NCBI GenBank assembly: GCA_003116995.1
Contig: BDSL01000063.1
Coordinates: 372,001 to 436,000 of the forward strand
DNA from: Yamagishiella unicocca
Taxonomy: Eukaryota; Chlorophyta; Chlorophyceae; Chlamydomonadales; Volvocaceae
Length of the DNA: 64,000 nt
Direction: 5' to 3'
Every line of letters begins with the position of its first letter. The first letter of the stretch is position 1. This document shows positions 1 through 11,057 of the stretch, piece after piece. The notes below the pieces were generated by a model. That model had not been told where the DNA came from. It ran no database searches and was given only the letters and a program-made list of their open reading frames with translations. Both the position numbers and the translations under genes were made by a program.

Positions 1-514
1 TTAGGAGAGCGTCCTAAAGCCGTGACTGTGACTGTGCTACGAAAGGAAAACGCAGACGCTCACATTCCCGCCGTGGTGTCTGCACGTGCTGCTCGGAACC
101 GCTGAGCGCGCGCGTACACGGGTACTTTGTGCACGGTGCTCGAGGCCGTTGGTGCGACGGACCGGTTGATGGCGGTGGCGATGGCGATGGTGGCGGCCGT
201 GGTGGCATGTTGCGATCGGCTGGCTGGCGCTGTCCATACCACGCGATCTCCCCACCTACCCATACCTACCCCCACCCGCAACCACGGCTTTACATGCCTA
301 AACCGAGCTCTCCAGCACGCAATTCCAAACAAGCGCGCCAACCGTTTTCCTAACCGCTTTTGCTTCGCAGTGCCTTCCTCCTGGTTTCCTCTTCACATCC
401 ACATCCTCGCTTCACTGCAACCCGCACGCTGCCCCACCCAAGGCAAGCTCCATCTTCCCCCACCCCCCCACCCCCCCAGCCCCCACCCCCCACCTCCCAC
501 CCCGATCGTCGCAC
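1..514. other. Left edge, no exon found
   Basis: No further USP exon could be recognised here, so this is probably intron, with the last part of the gene beyond the left edge. It holds a C-rich tract (about 455-510) and, at 296-365, a weak match to the dispersed intron repeat called family B below. Confidence 0.4.
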
Positions 515-3500
515 CGGTGGTTGCGCTGTGCGTGGGGTTGCCCTCCTTGAACTTGGCCAGCGCATCCGCCGGGGAGTTCTTGACAGGGGAGTAGCTGGCC
601 CACACCTGGGGTGGTGGGGGGGGAGGCGTAAACACCGGTTACACGACACGGATGGGATAGCTGGCGCATTGTCTTGGGGTGGGGGGCGGGAGGAGGGCCA
701 GGAGGGAGCGCCGAGAGGTGGACGGCAACCCGGCGAACTGGCAAGGGAGGGACTAGGACGCCAGGGCGGGATGCGTCAGATGATACCCGGAGGTGCGTTA
801 CAAGGCCGTGAATACATGTTTGGTGTGAGTACTTGCGGCGGCGGCTCCCACGTAGCAGCAACCGCCACCACGATTGGTTGCGACACCGCTGAGAAGCCTT
901 GGCGTGCACCCCCAGATGTTTCGTGTCAGCCCTCCGAACTAATTCCAGCCCTCCCAACTGATTCCAGCCCTACCAACTGATTCCAGCCCTCCCAACTGAT
1001 TCCAGCCCCCCCAACTGATTCCAGCCCTCCCCAACTGATTTTGAACTATTTGGCTGCTGGGGGGTGTTTAAAAACCGTTTTACGCAACGGAACAGGATAG
1101 TTGGCGCATGGTCGTCGGACACCAATTTTGTGGGGACTAGGGGGACACGCAGGCGGCGGGCGGAGCACTCGGTCCGCTGCAGGGCCTTATGTCGCTTCCG
1201 GGATTTCAAGATCTCAGCCCGCGTGACGGTGTGCCGTACCTGGTTGATGGTGGTGAAGCCCACGTTGGCGGTGGGTGGCAGGGCCTTGGGATAGTCCTGC
1301 ACGAGGCGGGGGGAAACGGGGGAAAGGAGGGGTGTATGTGTATGTGTATTGGGAGGCAAGAGCCCGGGAGCCGGAACGCTCGAGTCCCTCCCCTTCGGCA
1401 CTCTTCAAGCAGCAGCACTATGTAAAGCTACTTTCGCAGATCTTCTACCCCATTTTGGTTTCACGGTTTCTTTTTGCTCTCCATACCCCCCCCCCTTCCC
1501 TCTAAATCCCCCCCACCTGCATCATGCACTCCAGGCGAGTGCTGCTCTTGAACGCCGTCTTAGATGCGTCCTTGTACTTGGGGTTGACGAACTCGGAGAT
1601 AACCCCCCCGGTGGCGGCCAGCTGGGGAACGTACGACGACAGCTTGAGCACCAGCTGATTGATGTTGCCGGGGAATGGGGAGTAGCCTGTTTAGGCTCGC
1701 AGAGAGGTGTGGTGGTGGTGGGTTACAGAAAAGAACCGGTAACTCGACTGGGGAAATGACGTGTGCGTACTTAGCCGGGGGGGGGGGTAGGGATTTTGGG
1801 ATGGCAGGGCGCAGGCGCTCAGGCACGATTGGAACTGCGACTGCAGCCGAACCCACCGTCACACGCCTGGCCGCCGAGTCACGCAAACTTCCTGACCCTC
1901 CCCGACGCAGCGCGTCTAAAACCCTAACCAGACAGCCCTTCTTGAGCCACCCCAGCCAGCCCCTCCTCACGCCGCTCCGCCCCGCCAGCTCTCCGACACG
2001 CGCCTCAACACGCTTCGAGAACAGGTCTTCCCACTCGACTGTCGAGTCCCTTCGCCTCATGTGGCAAACACGCGCTTTCATCACGCTGCCCCCGCACAGT
2101 CCCCCCTCCCGGCCCTCACCCGTCTCGTCGTTCACGTCCCCCTCCTTGCTGATGGTGCTTCGCAGCAGCGGGTCCAGCTGGTTGTACTCGACGTTGATGG
2201 TCAGCGCGTCGGAGCCGTCCGACCCGCGGGTCAGGCGGGAGATGGCGCCGATGGCCTCCCGGGCCTTACGCGGCACCGCCAGGCTGTTCATGTCGTAATC
2301 GTGGCGGTGCGAGACCCCCAGGGCGGCCAGCAGCGCGCGGAAGACCAGCGCGTTGGTGTCCTGGCGGCGGGTGGTTGTTGGTTGTTGGTTGTTGGGGAGC
2401 CTTACGCGTGTACCCCACTTGTACCCCCCCTGAATTATCGCGTAGCTCGTGTGCACCACGTGTGCGTTCGTAAACCGGTAGGAGGCTGCTGCTTCGCCCA
2501 AAGCATCTATAAATCATCTCCCCCGCTCCTACAACTATATGTTTGAAGCCAGCTATTATACCCGTGTAGTGTAACCGGGTTTTATGCCCCCCCCCGCTCT
2601 CGCAACCCCCGCTCTTCGCCATTCGCAATGCCAATCCCTCGCCCCCGCCATCCCAATCCCACCCCCCCGCCGCCGTCCCAACCAAAGCCGTACACACAGC
2701 CACCCACCCGGAAACCCGCGGACCCTCTCCGGGCGCCCTCCCGCCTCACCTGGAAGAAGCAAACCCATTTGAGGCCCGCCTCCAGCCACTTCTTCGCCAG
2801 CCCCGACCCCGCCAGCAGCATGTGCACGTCCCCGTGGCCGTGTGGCTTGGTCTGGACGGCGTAGCGGTCCGAGGGCTCCAGCGCCAGGTGGGCGGCGTTG
2901 TCGACCAGGCAGGCCACCTTCTCCTGCTTCAACAGGGTGATCTGGCGGTGGGGAGGGAGGGGTTGCAGAACAAAAACCCGTTTGCGCGTTGGGAGGGGGG
3001 GAAGGGGAGGGGGAGACGGGGGAGGGGGGGGGAGTGTGTGTGTGTGTGTGTTTTAGGCGGATATGTGTGTTTGTGCGCGGATACCTCCCGGTCTGGGTTA
3101 TGTGACGGTCGCTAGGAGGCCCACCACCCACCACCAGAGGGTGTGAATGCCACCGGCCATTCCACCGGCCCCCTTTCCATCGGCTTGCCCTCCTCCTGGA
3201 AGGCTGCCTCCTTCAGCTGCCGTACACCACAGGCTGGTGCACCGCTGCCCCCGCTCGAAGCCCAATGGCCCCCCCCCCGTCATGATCCGCAGGCGGTGTC
3301 ATTCCGGCACCACCCGCCTACCCTACCCGGCTCCGGTAACCGCCCCAACCCCCGTTGCGTTGAGAAAACGCAGAGGTGTTGGGCCCTGGATATGCCCGCC
3401 CCCCCCCGCCCGCCCCGGGTTTAGTATTCAGAGCCGACCCCCCGGGTTTCCTTCCGTGCCCCGCTCGCATCCTTTCCTCCCGCCCTGCCCGACGGACCCA

Positions 3501-6500
3501 TGAGACGATACCACGGCCCCTTACCCTCCCCTGGGTTCCCGGCTCCCGGTTCCAACGCCAGGATCGACACCAGACCCCCCCCCTTGCTCGCCGGCACCGG
3601 CACCCCCTCCCCCACCTGGTCCTCCTCCGTGCCCCAGCCCCCTCCTCTCCCCATCTGGCTCGCCTGGCCCTCCTCCCCGCCCCCAGCCCCCTTCCTCAAC
3701 CCTCCCCCCTCCCTGTCCCCAGCCCACCCCCACCGGGTCCCCCTCCCCTCACCTGATCCCCCTGCCCCCACCTGACCCCCCCATACGTGATCTTCCCCCC
3801 CACCTGATCTTCCTCCCCCACCTGATCTTCCTCCCCCCACCTGATCTTCCTCCCCCCACCTGATCTTCCTCCCCCCCACCTGATCTTCCCCCCCACCTGA
3901 TCTTCCTCCCCCCACCTGATCTTCCCCCCCACCTGATCTTCCCCCCCATTTGATCTTCCCCCCACCTGATCTTCCCCCCCACCTGATCTTCCCCCCCACC
4001 TGATCTTCCTCCCCCCCACCTGATCTTCCTCCCCCCCACCTGATCTTCCCCCCACCTGATCTTCCCCCCCACCTGATCCCCCTCCCCCCACCTGATCTTC
4101 CTCCCCCCCACCTGATCCCCTTCCCCACCTGATCTTCCCCCCCACCTGATCTTCCCCCCCACCTGATCTTCCTCCCCACCTGATCTTCCCCCCACCTGAT
4201 CTTCCTCCCCCCCACCTGATCCCCCTTCCCCCACCTGATCTTCCTCCCCCCCACCTGATCTTCCCCCCCACCTGATCCCCCTCCCCCACCTGATCTTCCT
4301 CCCCACCTGATCTTCCTCCCCCCCACCTGATCCCCCTTCCCCCACCTGATCTTCCCCCCCACCTGATCTTCCCCCCCACCTGATCTTCCCCCCCACACCT
4401 GATCTTCCCCCCCACCTGATCTTCCCCCCCCCACCTGATCTTCCCCCCCACCTGATCTTCCCCCCCACCTGATCTTCCTCCCCCCACCTGATCCTCCTCC
4501 ATTCCGAAGTAGTTGTTCTTCCGCAGCAGCTCCACGGTGCGGCCGTGGGTGTCGTCCGAGGTCATGATGGCCAGGGGCAGCCGGCGGCCGCCGCCCGCCC
4601 GAGCCTGGAGCGCCAGGATGGTGGAGATGTAGAGGCCCAAGAACGGGGTGCAGGAGGCGCTCTCGCAGGGGAGGGCCACCTTGATGCCTAGGAGGGGGGG
4701 GAGAGCGGGGGCGGGGAGGGGTAGCGAGGAGACCCGGTTACACGACAGAGCGGGGCGGGGAGGGGCGGCACAAAGATCTGGTTGCACGACATGGGTACAA
4801 TAGGTGGCACATGGGCGGGAGGGGGTGGGGGCGGCGTGAACATCGTTGACACGAAGAAGACGGGATAGTGGGCGCATGGTCGGCGGACAGCGAGGGGGGG
4901 GGCCGGATGGGAGGAGGGATGAGTGGGGAGATGGGTAAGGAGGAGAGAGCGAGGACCGGTGGGTGCACCTTACGCCTTCACGCCTTACCCTAACCGAGTC
5001 ACCGCCACCCCAACCGTACCCTGGCGCCGCAGCCTCCCAACCGTCCCTTCACTAACACGACCACACTAGCCACGGGCTCCTTCCCCGCTCCCTGGCCCCT
5101 CCCCCCTCACCTCCCGCTCCCCCCCTCCCCCCTCCCCTGCCGGCCCCCTCTCGCTGCCCCCCTGCCGGCCCCCTCTCGCTGCCCCCCCTGCCGGCCCCCT
5201 CTCGCTCCCCCCCTTCAGGCCCCCTCTCGCTGCCCCCCCTGCCGGCCCCCTCACCCGAGTACCCCAGCCGCTCGCCCAGCCCTCCCGCCACCAGCACGAA
5301 CGCCGCCGTGCCGGCCTCCCGCAGCCCCTCGCCCTCCAGCTCAAGGAACTCGGGTGAGGCGAAGTCCAGGCGGGCGCCCGAGGGCACGCTGGGGACATAG
5401 CCCTCGTAGGGGTTGACGCCTGGGGATCGGGGATTGGTTTCGGAGTCAGGTTTTGGGGTTCGGGGATTGGTTTCGGAGTCAGGTTTGGGGGTTCGGGGAT
5501 TGGTTTCGGAGTCAGGTTTGGGGGTTCGGGGATTGGTTTCGGAGTCAGGTCTGGGGGTTCGGGTCGGTGCCGGGTTGGGGTTTTACAAGTGCGCGGTGTA
5601 AGAGTCGGGGTTTTGGGTTGGGTTGGGTTGGGTTCGGTTGTGAGGCCGGGTTTAACGCGAGTGGCCGACCCCAGTTGACGGGAGTGAGCGGGTGCGGGTG
5701 CGGGTGCGGGTGCGGGTGCGGGTGCGGGTGCGGGTGCGGGTGCGGGTGCGGGTGCGGGTGCGGGTGCGGGTGCGGGTGCGGGTGCGGGTGCGGGTGCGGG
5801 TGCGGGTGCGGGTGCGGGTGCGGGTGCGGGTGCGGGTGCGGGTGCGGGTGCGGGTGCGGGTGCGGGTGCGGGTGCGGGTGCGGGTGCGGGTGCGGGTGCG
5901 GGTGCGGGTGCGGGTGCGGGTGCGGGTGCGGGTGCGGGTGCGGGTGCGGGTGCGGGTGCGGGTGCGGGTGCGGGTGCGGGTGCGGGTGCGGGTGCGGGTG
6001 CGGGTGCGGGTGCGGGTGCGGGTGCGGGTGCGGGTGCCGGGCGACACCGCACAGAGCTGTTCCCTTCATCGGCACCCGCGGGCGTTACCAGACCGACCCA
6101 TGGGCCCGGCCCCCCGGGGGTCCTCGCAGCCGGCGGCCCGAGGCAGGGTGGAACACCGCGAGCGGTGTGCCGTCTACACGCTCTCAGAAGCCACACCAAC
6201 TCGCCACTCCGACTGCCAGGGCGCTGAGGCGAGCTTCGCTCCTCTTAAACGACCCACGCGCCCCCTCACCATCCCTGGACTCCTGCAGCAGCTTGCGAGC
6301 GTTGCTGACGTAAGCGGCGATGCCGCCGTGGTAGCTGGCGTCCAACACCAGCAGCTGGGCCAGCAGCCGCCGCTTGGCCTCATCGTCCGTGCCTGAGGAG
6401 AGGAGAGGAGAGGGGAGGAGAGGGGAGGAGAGGGGAGGAGAGGGGAGGAGAGGGGAGGAGAGGGGAGGAGAGGGGAGGAGAGGGGAGGAGAGGGGAGGAG

Positions 6501-6973
6501 AGGGGAGGAGAGGGGAGTTGCAAAAACGGACCGGTAGCTTGACGTGGGAAATGTAGCTGGCACACAGACTTCGGACTCGGGCCGCCGGAGGGGAGGGAGG
6601 AGAGGAGGGTCAGGTGGAGGGCGCGAGATGCGCAATGCGGACGGGGCCCTCCGACCCGGCTCCGAAACCGGCGGAGGGCGCGGGACCTGGCAGCGATGCG
6701 AAGTGACACGCGCCCGGAGGGTTCTCAGGAAGCCAGGTCTAGAACCTGAGAGTCATGTGCAAACACTTCATGAGTACACGGCCGAAGCGCGCCGACCCAA
6801 ATCGACTCACGCGGCGTGCGTGTCGGGGCGCTGTTGCGGTTGAGGTGTAACGGGTTTGCAGTACAGTACGGCAGGATGCCCCGCCCTCCTAGTCGCGCCT
6901 TACCGGGCTCAGGCCAGCCCTCGAACAGGTGCGCCTGGTCGAGCTCCAAAAGCCGAGCCACCAGGACGCGCTC
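515..6973 (-). CDS. USP: UDP-sugar pyrophosphorylase, partial
   Basis: This enzyme makes UDP-sugars from several sugar-1-phosphates and UTP. Nine exons were placed by splice sites and unbroken phase: 6904-6973, 6270-6392, 5255-5419, 4488-4687, 2750-2941, 2120-2360, 1517-1686, 1240-1296 and 515-605, about 436 residues. Family hallmarks are clear: the nucleotide-binding loop [16 protein letters not shown] in the 5255-5419 exon, then [15 protein letters not shown], the [10 protein letters not shown] segment, [45 protein letters not shown] and [10 protein letters not shown]. As I recall, plant USPs are about 600 residues, so roughly 150-190 C-terminal residues are missing. The first coding exon, upstream of 6973, was not found. 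Almost every intron carries a tandem repeat. The identity is secure; exact exon ends are inferred from consensus splice sites. Confidence 0.93.
938..1040. repeat. 18-19 bp tandem repeat in USP intron
   Basis: About five copies of a unit built on AACTGATTCCAGCCCTCCC lie in the intron between the 1240-1296 and 515-605 exons. Confidence 0.85.
2536..2586 (+). repeat. Dispersed intron repeat, family C
   Basis: The core reads CAGCTATTATACCC, a variable spacer, then GTGTAACCGGGTTTTATGC. Close relatives lie at 59037-59085 and 59490-59522; more diverged ones are at 636-668, 1722-1762, 4731-4802, 6523-6560, 18199-18222, 26295-26410 and 58548-58590, in both orientations. Confidence 0.65.
3780..4490 (-). 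repeat. Minisatellite containing the USP 5' splice site
   Basis: About 36 copies of an 18-21 bp unit, on the minus strand GGAAGATCAGGTGGGGGG. The array starts at the end of the 4488-4687 exon, whose last bases GAGGATCAG followed by GTGGGGGG are themselves one unit. Each unit therefore repeats the exon tail plus the GT donor. The array has no stop codon in any minus frame, so retained intron would extend the reading frame as a Gly/Arg/Asp-rich tail. Confidence 0.93.
5140..5254 (-). repeat. G-rich tandem repeat next to a USP donor site
   Basis: On the minus strand, about four or five copies of a ~25 bp unit, GCGAGAGGGGGCCGGCAGGG with a variable end, begin right after the donor of the 5255-5419 exon. 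The donor region itself (GTGAGGGGGCCGGCAGGG) resembles the unit. Confidence 0.75.
5428..5562. repeat. 33-bp tandem repeat in USP intron
   Basis: Four copies with exact 33-bp spacing (GGATTGG at 5431, 5464, 5497 and 5530), beginning just upstream of the acceptor of the 5255-5419 exon. On the gene strand each unit contains CCTGACTCC, which resembles a branch-point motif. Confidence 0.85.
5689..6037. repeat. Hexanucleotide (CGGGTG)n microsatellite
   Basis: About 58 nearly perfect copies in the intron between the 6270-6392 and 5255-5419 exons. All six frames translate to dipeptide repeats; these are not genes. Confidence 0.97.
6393..6516. repeat. Expanded polypyrimidine tract at a USP acceptor
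   Basis: About eleven copies of a 10-bp unit (GAGGAGAGGG on plus, CCCTCTCCTC on the gene strand) run directly into the CAG acceptor of the 6270-6392 exon, making a pyrimidine tract of more than 110 nt. Confidence 0.9.
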
Positions 6974-7158
6974 CTGGCAGAACGGGTGACGGGCGGATGG
7001 GGGTGGGGGATTTCGGTTTGGTTTGGTTCCTCGGCTCCGAAGGTACGACTGCAACCGCTTCTAACCGCCGGTGTCGCCGACCCAACCACGACGGCGACCG
7101 AGCCGGCTCCCGCCAGCAGCCCGGCTGCAGCCAGCGCTGACGTACCCCTCCTGCAGCA

Positions 7159-7221
7159 CTGGACCGTCACCTTCACCGCCCTCGGTTTGTCAGCCGTGGA
7201 TTCGCGGATTCTCTCATCAAA
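7159..7221 (+). repeat. Dispersed intron repeat, family A
   Basis: Copy of a ~60 bp sequence with core GTCGGCCGTGGATTCGCGGA and flank CACCTTCACCGCCCTCGG. Other copies: 22630-22655 (partial), 22696-22756, 23605-23655 (-), 25243-25300 (-), 29968-30025 and 51163-51220 (-). Confidence 0.85.
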
Positions 7222-7490
7222 CCCCCCTGCAGCTACCGCCAGAACTCCAGCCCGGAGGGCCCCGGGGCCTTCCTCCGCTCGACACCGCTCAGACGTGTCG
7301 CTGTTGCATCCATGAGCCGGGATGCTGCCGGTCGCCGCCCGCCGATGCCTCCTGATAACCACGACTAGCAAGCCCCCTGACACAATCCTTGCGTCGGCCC
7401 ATATTACCCCGGCTGGGCAGCCATGCGCTCCTTTACCCCGGCTCCAACAGCAACCAGCGACTAGGGACCCAGCGCAACCCTGAGAGTGCG

Positions 7491-8306
7491 CTAGTGCAAC
7501 TCACGTCCCCGACCGAGCCTTACGGCGGGCATGGAGCCGGGGAGGGCCGAGTCGAGGGAGGTATGCGGGTGGAGTTCACGGTACCACGCGCGCGTAGGTG
7601 CCATGTTTCGAGCTGGGGAAAACTCGCGTTTGATGGAGCCGGCAGCGACCCTGGGCGCTGCAGCTGAAGGCGGCAACACGTTCGGCTGTGCAGGTCGGCA
7701 ACTGGGAGCAGTCCATGATCGCGCAGTTTGTGCGTAGCAGTGTACATGCGCCGTTCGTACGCTCGTCCGGTCGTCGTACACACGGCAGTATGCTCCGAGC
7801 CGGATAGGGGCAACCCCCTCCCTTGCCGCCCTAGGCGCCTGATCTGCTGCCCCCGTGGCAGATGATAGGTGCGCACCTTTTCCCCCAGCAAGGCAGCGTT
7901 GCCCTTCAGCACAGCGGCAACTGGGTCCGCGGGCGGCTGCTCGGCCGCGACGACGGTCGGCACATCCCGTGGCACAGGCGGCGCTTCCGGCTCCGGAGCA
8001 GTTCTAACGCTGGTTGCGTCTCCACCGGATAGCGTCGCAACCGCTTTGTAGCTGCTGCGAGGACGCCGATCGTTGAAGTGACAAGTACGTTCCTAGGCAG
8101 CGCCGCCTACCGCGTTCTGCTCCTAGGTGTTCGCAAAGCAGTCTTACCTTTTGAGCTGGTAAGCTAGGTACCCAACGCTGCCGACGGCAACGGTGGCGCC
8201 GACACCTGCAGCTTGCGGAGCGATGGCGTTACGATGCGCGCCGCTTCAATCGCCCAGGAACGATGCTTTGTATCTTACCCAATAAAATTGCGCCTTTGCG
8301 GACCAT
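7491..8306 (-). CDS. Small single-pass membrane protein, unknown
   Basis: I do not recognise this protein. Three exons join in phase: 8279-8306, 8148-8205 and 7877-8054. They give a start MVRKGAILLG, a hydrophobic, glycine- and valine-rich segment (VGATVAVGSVGYLAYQLK) that looks like one membrane span at residues 5-28, then a Pro/Ala-rich linker (APEPEAPPVPRDVP). Donors are GTAAGA twice and GTGCGC. The 3' end is uncertain. An in-phase last exon at 7491-7685 with a stop would give 152 residues, but it has only frame and splice-site support. The gene is head-to-head with the glycosyltransferase at 8721. It could be a small organelle inner-membrane or assembly protein. Confidence 0.5.
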
Positions 8307-8720
8307 TTGGAGGCCTAAGCTGCTAGACTAGAAAACAGTTGGATAATCACTGTTGGGGCGAAATCCTTGCACGTAGCGTATGTAATTGGGAGCATGCATG
8401 CATAGATCTTGTAAACATACCAACATTGAAATGCATGCTCGCTGCAATTCAGCAGATTCGGGTCGTGCACGTCTTGCAACCACTTCCATCGCCGATCGCT
8501 ATCCCGCTCCGCATGCGTATAGTCTTAGTTTACATGCGTATAGTCTTAATTTACATACACGTTCGCTTTTCCTTTCGCGTCACCTATGCAGCTAGGTTCA
8601 CGATGATGCCTAACTTTTAAAACACATTTTAAGTCGATGCGCCCACGCGGCCTTCTCAGCCCGGTTACGAAACCGGCTATCCAGGCAAAGCCGATGCATT
8701 GAAATCGTCTTACCCTCAAA
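8307..8720. promoter_or_regulatory. Shared intergenic region of divergent genes
   Basis: This 414-bp gap separates the ATGs of two divergent genes, so it must hold both 5' UTRs and promoters. It is AT-richer than its surroundings and carries a 19-bp-spaced duplication of ATGCGTATAGTCTTA (about 8514-8549). No TATA box could be assigned with confidence. Confidence 0.4.
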
Positions 8721-10789
8721 ATGCACACCAGCTACAGCCACCGACCGGGAGCTGCGTTCGTCTCGGCGCTGCTGTTAACCGTGTTGCTGTGGCCGTGCGA
8801 CGGCAACCAGGACAAAGCAGCTGCGCTTGTGAAATGTTTCGATGAGCAGCGCTGCCTCTCAAGACGCACGGCGTGGGAGCATTTCACAGAGGACCTGCCC
8901 AGCTGTCTGGTCGCGGCGCGCATATGGTGGTCCAACAAGCCCGCCGGGATACCTGTGACGCTCGTGACACAGCTATCAGTGGAACGGCTAGAGCAGCTCC
9001 GAGCGCAGTGCGCCACGTGGGGGGGCCCGCTGGCAGCAGCGCTCTATCTGCCGCTGCACAACCCCTCGGGGCACGAGCTCTCCCACCTCAACAAGCAGAA
9101 ACTCCAGGTCATGACGGCCAGCGCCAACGAGCTTTTCGAGAGCTCCGAAAAGCAGCGCGGCTGCCAGCTGCGGCTGGTGCTGATTTACGAGCTGTTTGCT
9201 GACCCGCGCGCGCTGGTGCTGTACCCAGTCAACAGCCTGCGCAACTACGCCCGACTGATGGCCGACACGGACCTTATCACCAACATAGACGTGGACATGA
9301 TCCCATCCGTCTCCATCTCAACCGCGTTGGCAGACCCGGACACACTAGCAGAATACACGAAAGGCTGCCGACTCGGCGCTGTGTACGTCTTCCCGGCCTT
9401 CGAGACCCACTGCGGCGGCCAGGCGCACGCGGACGCAATCGCGGTATCGGGAAAATCGCAGATCGAGGAGTTCCTGAAAAAGTGCCTGCGCCGGATGCGG
9501 CCCAAAGCGGCGGCCAGCCACAACGCGACCAACTACGACCAGTGGCTGGCCAGCGATAAGGTGTACTCGATCAGCTACTCGCCCCACTTCGAGCCGTGGT
9601 TCCTCAGCTGGCGGTGGGGTACACTGTGGTACGACTACAGGTACGGCGCGGCTGGGGCCGACCCAGGGCTGGGGTTTGCTGGTATGGTTTGAGGGGAGTG
9701 GCGGGAGCGGCTTCAGCCAGAATGCAGGCTGGAGGGACGCACGCGTGGGAGGGCTTCAATCGGAATGCAGGCGGGAAGGACGTAACGGTCAGGGGTTTAA
9801 CCGGAATGAAGGCGGGCGGGACGAACGCACGCGGGAGGGACGCACACGGGGGCTGCGACGAAGACGCGTGGATGCGAGAAAAACCGTTTAGGACAGACGT
9901 TTTGAGAGCATGCTTAAGAACTTGGTTGAGGAAACGAAAGACGGAGGTCGGATGTTGACCTTCGGCGGCTAAGCTAAATCTGCGGCGGCAGCTAGGCTAA
10001 CGGAAGCGAGGACCCCACGTGACGCCAGGAAACTTTTTGCGAAGCCGGTTGGTTTTGGGCGCGCACAGGGGGGTAGGTAAATGCCTGGTGGGCGCTACCC
10101 ACCGGGTTCCGAGCTGTACGCTGCGGAAGCCGAGGAAGCGGGCAGGGCAGTGCCTGCACTGTAGACTACAGGCTCCGGCCTACGCCGTATACTACCGTGC
10201 AGACTCCGGCTTACCCTCAGGGCTCAAACCACTAAGGCGCCGGGGTGCCAGGGGTGCCTGCCTCGCTGCGCCCACTCCACCGACCCAACACTTCCATTAC
10301 GTCGCTCGCTCGAATCGACTCGGGATCAACCGGGCATGGTGCACGCGACTGTGAAGGGCAGCCGTGCTGTCCAGGGTTGATGCTCCGCGGGCCGCCATAC
10401 ATCGGCCACCGCGCGCAGCGTACGACCTCGCAACCCCACGCGTCGTACTATGCCGTGCTGTACGGCCCAGGTACCGTGGCTACGGCAAGAACAAGATCGT
10501 GCAGGCGGCCGCCATGAACGCCACGGGCACCGCCTGGTTCGTCTCGCCGCACGGCTTCCTGGTGCACCGCCAGCACACGGAGAGCAGGGTCCGCAAGGAC
10601 TTCCTGCGCGCCAAGTTCAGCCGCAAGGACATGGAGGCGCTGCGGGGGACGGTGTACGAGCATGTGGAGGCGCTGTGGGCGGCGACGCAGGGGGAGCTGG
10701 TTGCGGGCAAGTACCTGGCGCGGGTGGAGCGCAGCTTCCAGACTTGCATGGAGTCGCTGCCCTGGTGGCGGCATGAGGGGCCGGAGTGA
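8721..10789 (+). CDS. LARGE-type glycosyltransferase (GT49 family)
   Basis: Two exons, 8721-9640 and 10471-10789, join in frame through AG|G to give 412 residues. It is a type II membrane protein by appearance: a short N-terminal stretch, then a hydrophobic segment (AAFVSALLLTVLLW, about residues 12-25). The lumenal part carries the metal-binding DxD motif in NIDVDMIPS. It also has the family's acceptor-side block, PHFEPWFLSW, then RGYGKNKI across the splice junction, then FLVHRQH. LARGE and related enzymes extend glycans in the Golgi; the donor and acceptor here cannot be told from sequence. The C-terminal stop is followed by a 20-bp tandem repeat. Its intron carries a family B repeat on the minus strand (9857-9935). 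Confidence 0.82.
9857..9935 (-). repeat. Dispersed intron repeat, family B
   Basis: Sequence related to ACGTCTGTTCTAAACGG plus TTTTTCCTCGCATCCACGGG, here on the minus strand. Other copies: 19777-19850, 24835-24892, 26635-26713, 48916-48948 (partial), 50541-50606 and 60481-60542 on plus; 20226-20271, 25461-25530 and 57866-57908 on minus. Confidence 0.8.
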
Positions 10790-10904
10790 TGAGGCTGGGC
10801 CGCGGGATCTGGGTTGAGGGCAAGGTCCCGGGGCGTGCGTCGGCTGGGTTAGAGGGTAAACCGGTGAGTAGATGAAAGGGAACCCAGCTCCGTCGCGGTG
10901 GGGC

Positions 10905-11057
10905 CGAGGAGGGGACCCGGTTCGGAAGGAGGGGACCCGGTTCGGAAGGAGGGGACCCGGTTCGGAAGGAGGGGACCCGGTTCGGAAGGAGGGGACCCGG
11001 TTCGGAAGGAGGGGACCCGGTTCGGAAGGAGGGGACCCGGTTCGGAAGGAGGGGCGC
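10905..11057. repeat. 20-bp tandem repeat
   Basis: Seven to eight near-identical copies of GGAGGGGACCCGGTTCGGAA, just downstream of the glycosyltransferase stop and probably in its 3' UTR. Confidence 0.93.

Noticed and set aside
3421..4877. Gly/Arg/Asp-rich open frames up to 393 codons on minus
   Set aside because: They are read-through of the USP donor minisatellite; only the 4488-4687 part is a real exon.
5652..6199. Long open frames of Arg-Val, Ala-Pro, His-Pro and Cys-Gly repeats
   Set aside because: All are readings of the (CGGGTG)n intron microsatellite; frames are open on both strands only because the unit has no stop.
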